Source of the DNA: Bacteroidaceae bacterium
GTDB lineage: Bacteria > Bacteroidota > Bacteroidia > Bacteroidales > Bacteroidaceae
Assembly: GCA_017548225.1 (NCBI GenBank)
Contig: JAFYMV010000064.1
Location: 1-7,926 of the forward strand
Length of the DNA: 7,926 nt
Direction of reading: 5' to 3'
Part shown: piece by piece, positions 6,457-7,926 of the stretch
Position numbering within the stretch: the first letter of the stretch is position 1
Layout: every line of letters begins with the position of its first letter
Program-made: the position numbers and the translations under genes
Notes under the pieces: generated by a model
Told to the model about the DNA's origin: nothing
What the model saw: the letters and a program-made list of their open reading frames with translations, nothing else
Database searches by the model: none

Positions 6457-6467
6457 CATAAATCCCC

Positions 6468-7631
6468 ATGATAAAAGGAACCTTCCCCATAGAGCGTTTC
6501 AAGGATATTGATACGCCATTCTATTACTACGACACCCGTGTATTGCGCGAGACTCTTGATACTATACATGAAGAGACACGCCACAACCCCGAGTACGAGG
6601 TGCACTATGCCATCAAGGCAAATGCCAACCCCAAAGTGCTACGCATCATCAGCGCCGCAGGATTCGGTGCCGATTGCGTGAGTGGTGGCGAGGTGCGTGC
6701 AGCTATCGAAGCAGGATTCCCTGCCAACAAAGTAGTATTTGCCGGTGTAGGTAAAAGTGACCGCGAGATAAACTTAGCTCTCGACTACGGCATTCATTGT
6801 TTCAATGTAGAGTCTGAAGCCGAACTGCTCATCATTAACGAGTTGGCAGAGAAGAAAGGTAAGGTAGCTCGCATAGCCCTGCGCATCAATCCCAATGTAG
6901 GTGCGCATACCCATAGCAATATTACCACAGGACTTGCCGAGAACAAGTTTGGCATCAACCTCGAACAGATTGAGGGAGTCATCGAGCAAGCTATCGCCCT
7001 ACCCTACATCGATTTTGAAGGAGTACATTTCCATATCGGATCTCAGATATTGGATATGATAGATTTCGTAGCCTTGTGTAATCGCGTGAATGAGCTTACC
7101 GAACTCTTTGAGCGTCGCAAGTACCCCATCCGTAGCATCAATGTAGGTGGCGGATTGGGCATCGACTATGGTCATCCCAACCACAAGTACATCCCTGATT
7201 TCCACAGCTACTTCGAGGTATTCCGCAAGCATCTTCGTTTGCAGCCCGGCCAAACCCTTCACTTCGAGCTTGGCCGAAGCATCGTAGCACAATGCGGCAG
7301 CCTTATCTCGCGCGTATTATATATAAAGGAAGGCACTTGCAAGCGCTTTGCCATTATCGATGGTAGCATGACCGAGCTCATTCGCCCTGCCCTATACCAA
7401 GCTTACCACCGCATCGAAAATATCTCTTCCGATGAGCCCGAGATGACCTACGATGTCGTAGGTCCCGTATGCGAAAGCTCGGATGTGTTCGGCAAGGCAG
7501 TAGATCTCAACGCCACCCATCGTGGCGACTTCATTGCCATCCGCTCGGCAGGAGCCTACGGAGAGGTCATGGCATCACAATACAATTGCCACGAACTCCC
7601 CAAAGGATACTTGAGCGACGAACTTTGTTGA
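6468..7631 (+). CDS. lysA: Diaminopimelate decarboxylase
   Basis: This PLP enzyme decarboxylates meso-2,6-diaminopimelate to L-lysine, the last step of lysine synthesis. The 387 residues form a fold type III (alanine racemase-like) barrel followed by a beta domain. Visible hallmarks are YAIKANAN (48-54) with the PLP Schiff-base lysine K50, HFHIGSQ (187-193), the phosphate-binding GGGLG (227-231), ELGR (267-270, an EPGR variant), DGSMTELIRPALY (298-310), the catalytic-cysteine motif CESSD (335-339) and AGAYG (361-365). HIGSQ and CESSD separate it from ornithine and carboxynorspermidine decarboxylases. It is shorter than many LysA proteins of about 415-420 residues, which is usual for Bacteroidales. 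The ATG at 6468 is the only start that keeps the family N-terminus (TPFYYYD at 16-22). It has no clear Shine-Dalgarno sequence or own promoter, so it is probably expressed from the ftsE-lysC transcript. Confidence 0.95.
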   Translation: MIKGTFPIERFKDIDTPFYYYDTRVLRETLDTIHEETRHNPEYEVHYAIKANANPKVLRIISAAGFGADCVSGGEVRAAIEAGFPANKVVFAGVGKSDREINLALDYGIHCFNVESEAELLIINELAEKKGKVARIALRINPNVGAHTHSNITTGLAENKFGINLEQIEGVIEQAIALPYIDFEGVHFHIGSQILDMIDFVALCNRVNELTELFERRKYPIRSINVGGGLGIDYGHPNHKYIPDFHSYFEVFRKHLRLQPGQTLHFELGRSIVAQCGSLISRVLYIKEGTCKRFAIIDGSMTELIRPALYQAYHRIENISSDEPEMTYDVVGPVCESSDVFGKAVDLNATHRGDFIAIRSAGAYGEVMASQYNCHELPKGYLSDELC

Positions 7632-7660
7632 TTTTATAAATAGTCGTTAATTTAATCATA

Positions 7661-7692
7661 AAGGCCATACATGTATGGCCTTATTTTTGTTT
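7661..7692 (+). terminator. Intrinsic terminator after lysA
   Basis: A perfect 22-base palindrome at 7661-7682 (AAGGCCATAC and complement around a central ATGT) is followed by ATTTTTGTTT. It lies 30 bases after the lysA stop and ends the plus-strand operon. Confidence 0.85.
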
Positions 7693-7725
7693 CATCCCCA
7701 CTTTATAAAATAATTAATGAGTGAG

Positions 7726-7761
7726 AATAAAAAGATAGGCGGTAGCTAACTACCGCCTATC
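7726..7761 (-). terminator. Intrinsic terminator after ppdK
   Basis: Twelve-base perfect arms, GATAGGCGGTAG at 7734-7745 and its complement at 7750-7761, enclose a 4-base loop. Read on the minus strand the stem is followed by TTTTTATT (7733 to 7726), giving a strong terminator 24 bases past the ppdK stop. The plus-strand side is followed by ACTTATTTT, so weak back-up termination of lysA read-through is possible. Confidence 0.85.
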
Positions 7762-7785
7762 ACTTATTTTCATCAAAGGCAAATT

Positions 7786-7926
7786 TTAAGCCTCCTCAAC
7801 AGCAGCCTGAGCCGCAGCCAAGCGTGCGATGGGCACACGGAAGGGAGAGCAAGATACATAGTTGAGACCTACCTTGTGGCAGAACTTAACTGATGAGGGC
7901 TCACCACCGTGCTCACCACAGATACC
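7786..7926 (-). CDS. ppdK: Pyruvate phosphate dikinase, C-terminal end only
   Basis: Only the last 46 codons and the stop (7788-7786) are in the window; the gene enters from the right edge. The visible peptide begins GICGEHGGEPSSVKFCH and continues VGLNYVSCSPFRVPIARLAAAQ, which is the diagnostic C-terminus of PPDK. The cysteine of the CGEHGG motif corresponds to the catalytic general acid/base Cys831 of the Clostridium symbiosum enzyme. PPDK interconverts pyruvate + ATP + phosphate and PEP + AMP + pyrophosphate in the cytosol. In anaerobic Bacteroidales it commonly takes part in PPi-linked glycolysis or gluconeogenesis. The other PEP-utilising enzymes (PEP synthase, PTS enzyme I) share this domain, but CGEHGG with SCSPFRVPIARLAAAQ is typical of PPDK. 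It converges on lysA. Confidence 0.93.
   Translation of the reverse strand, partial: GICGEHGGEPSSVKFCHKVGLNYVSCSPFRVPIARLAAAQAAVEEA

Overview
The window reads as ordinary core chromosome from a member of the Bacteroidota, most likely the order Bacteroidales (Bacteroides/Prevotella-like). The evidence is the -33 TTTG / -7 TAnnTTTG promoter grammar, the lack of Shine-Dalgarno sequences before most genes, a class A RNase P RNA, and several protein families typical of Bacteroidales: a DUF4301 protein, a small conserved hypothetical protein, the NLQRGGSDYTA form of aspartokinase and a short LysA of about 387 residues. I see no phage, transposon, CRISPR, tRNA or defence genes. I also found no clearly undescribed system. 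The most unusual material is in the intergenic repeats and in the uncharacterised DUF4301 protein.

Layout. Positions 1-172 (minus) hold the 5' end of a DUF151 bifunctional-nuclease-type gene. It diverges from rnpB (about 300-663, plus), which has a near-ideal Bacteroidales promoter and ends in a U-tract. A short AGGAGT repeat tract follows. Next is a YihY/BrkB-family membrane protein (800-2116) closed by a strong hairpin terminator. A second transcription block then runs in the plus direction: DUF4301 protein (2251-3783), a hairpin-forming intergenic repeat, a small conserved hypothetical (3891-4259), an FtsE-type ABC ATPase (4328-5053), aspartate kinase (5067-6380), a heptad-based inverted repeat, and diaminopimelate decarboxylase (6468-7631). 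Two back-to-back terminators then separate this block from the 3' end of ppdK (7786-7926, minus). No gene-free stretch exceeds 300 bases.

How the genes work together. Aspartate kinase catalyses the first step, and diaminopimelate decarboxylase the last step, of the aspartate-to-lysine pathway, whose intermediate meso-diaminopimelate is also the peptidoglycan cross-linking residue. An FtsE-type ATPase, whose family regulates septal peptidoglycan hydrolysis with FtsX, lies 13 bases upstream of the kinase gene. This puts wall-precursor supply and wall remodelling in one probable transcript. No ftsX is present in the window.
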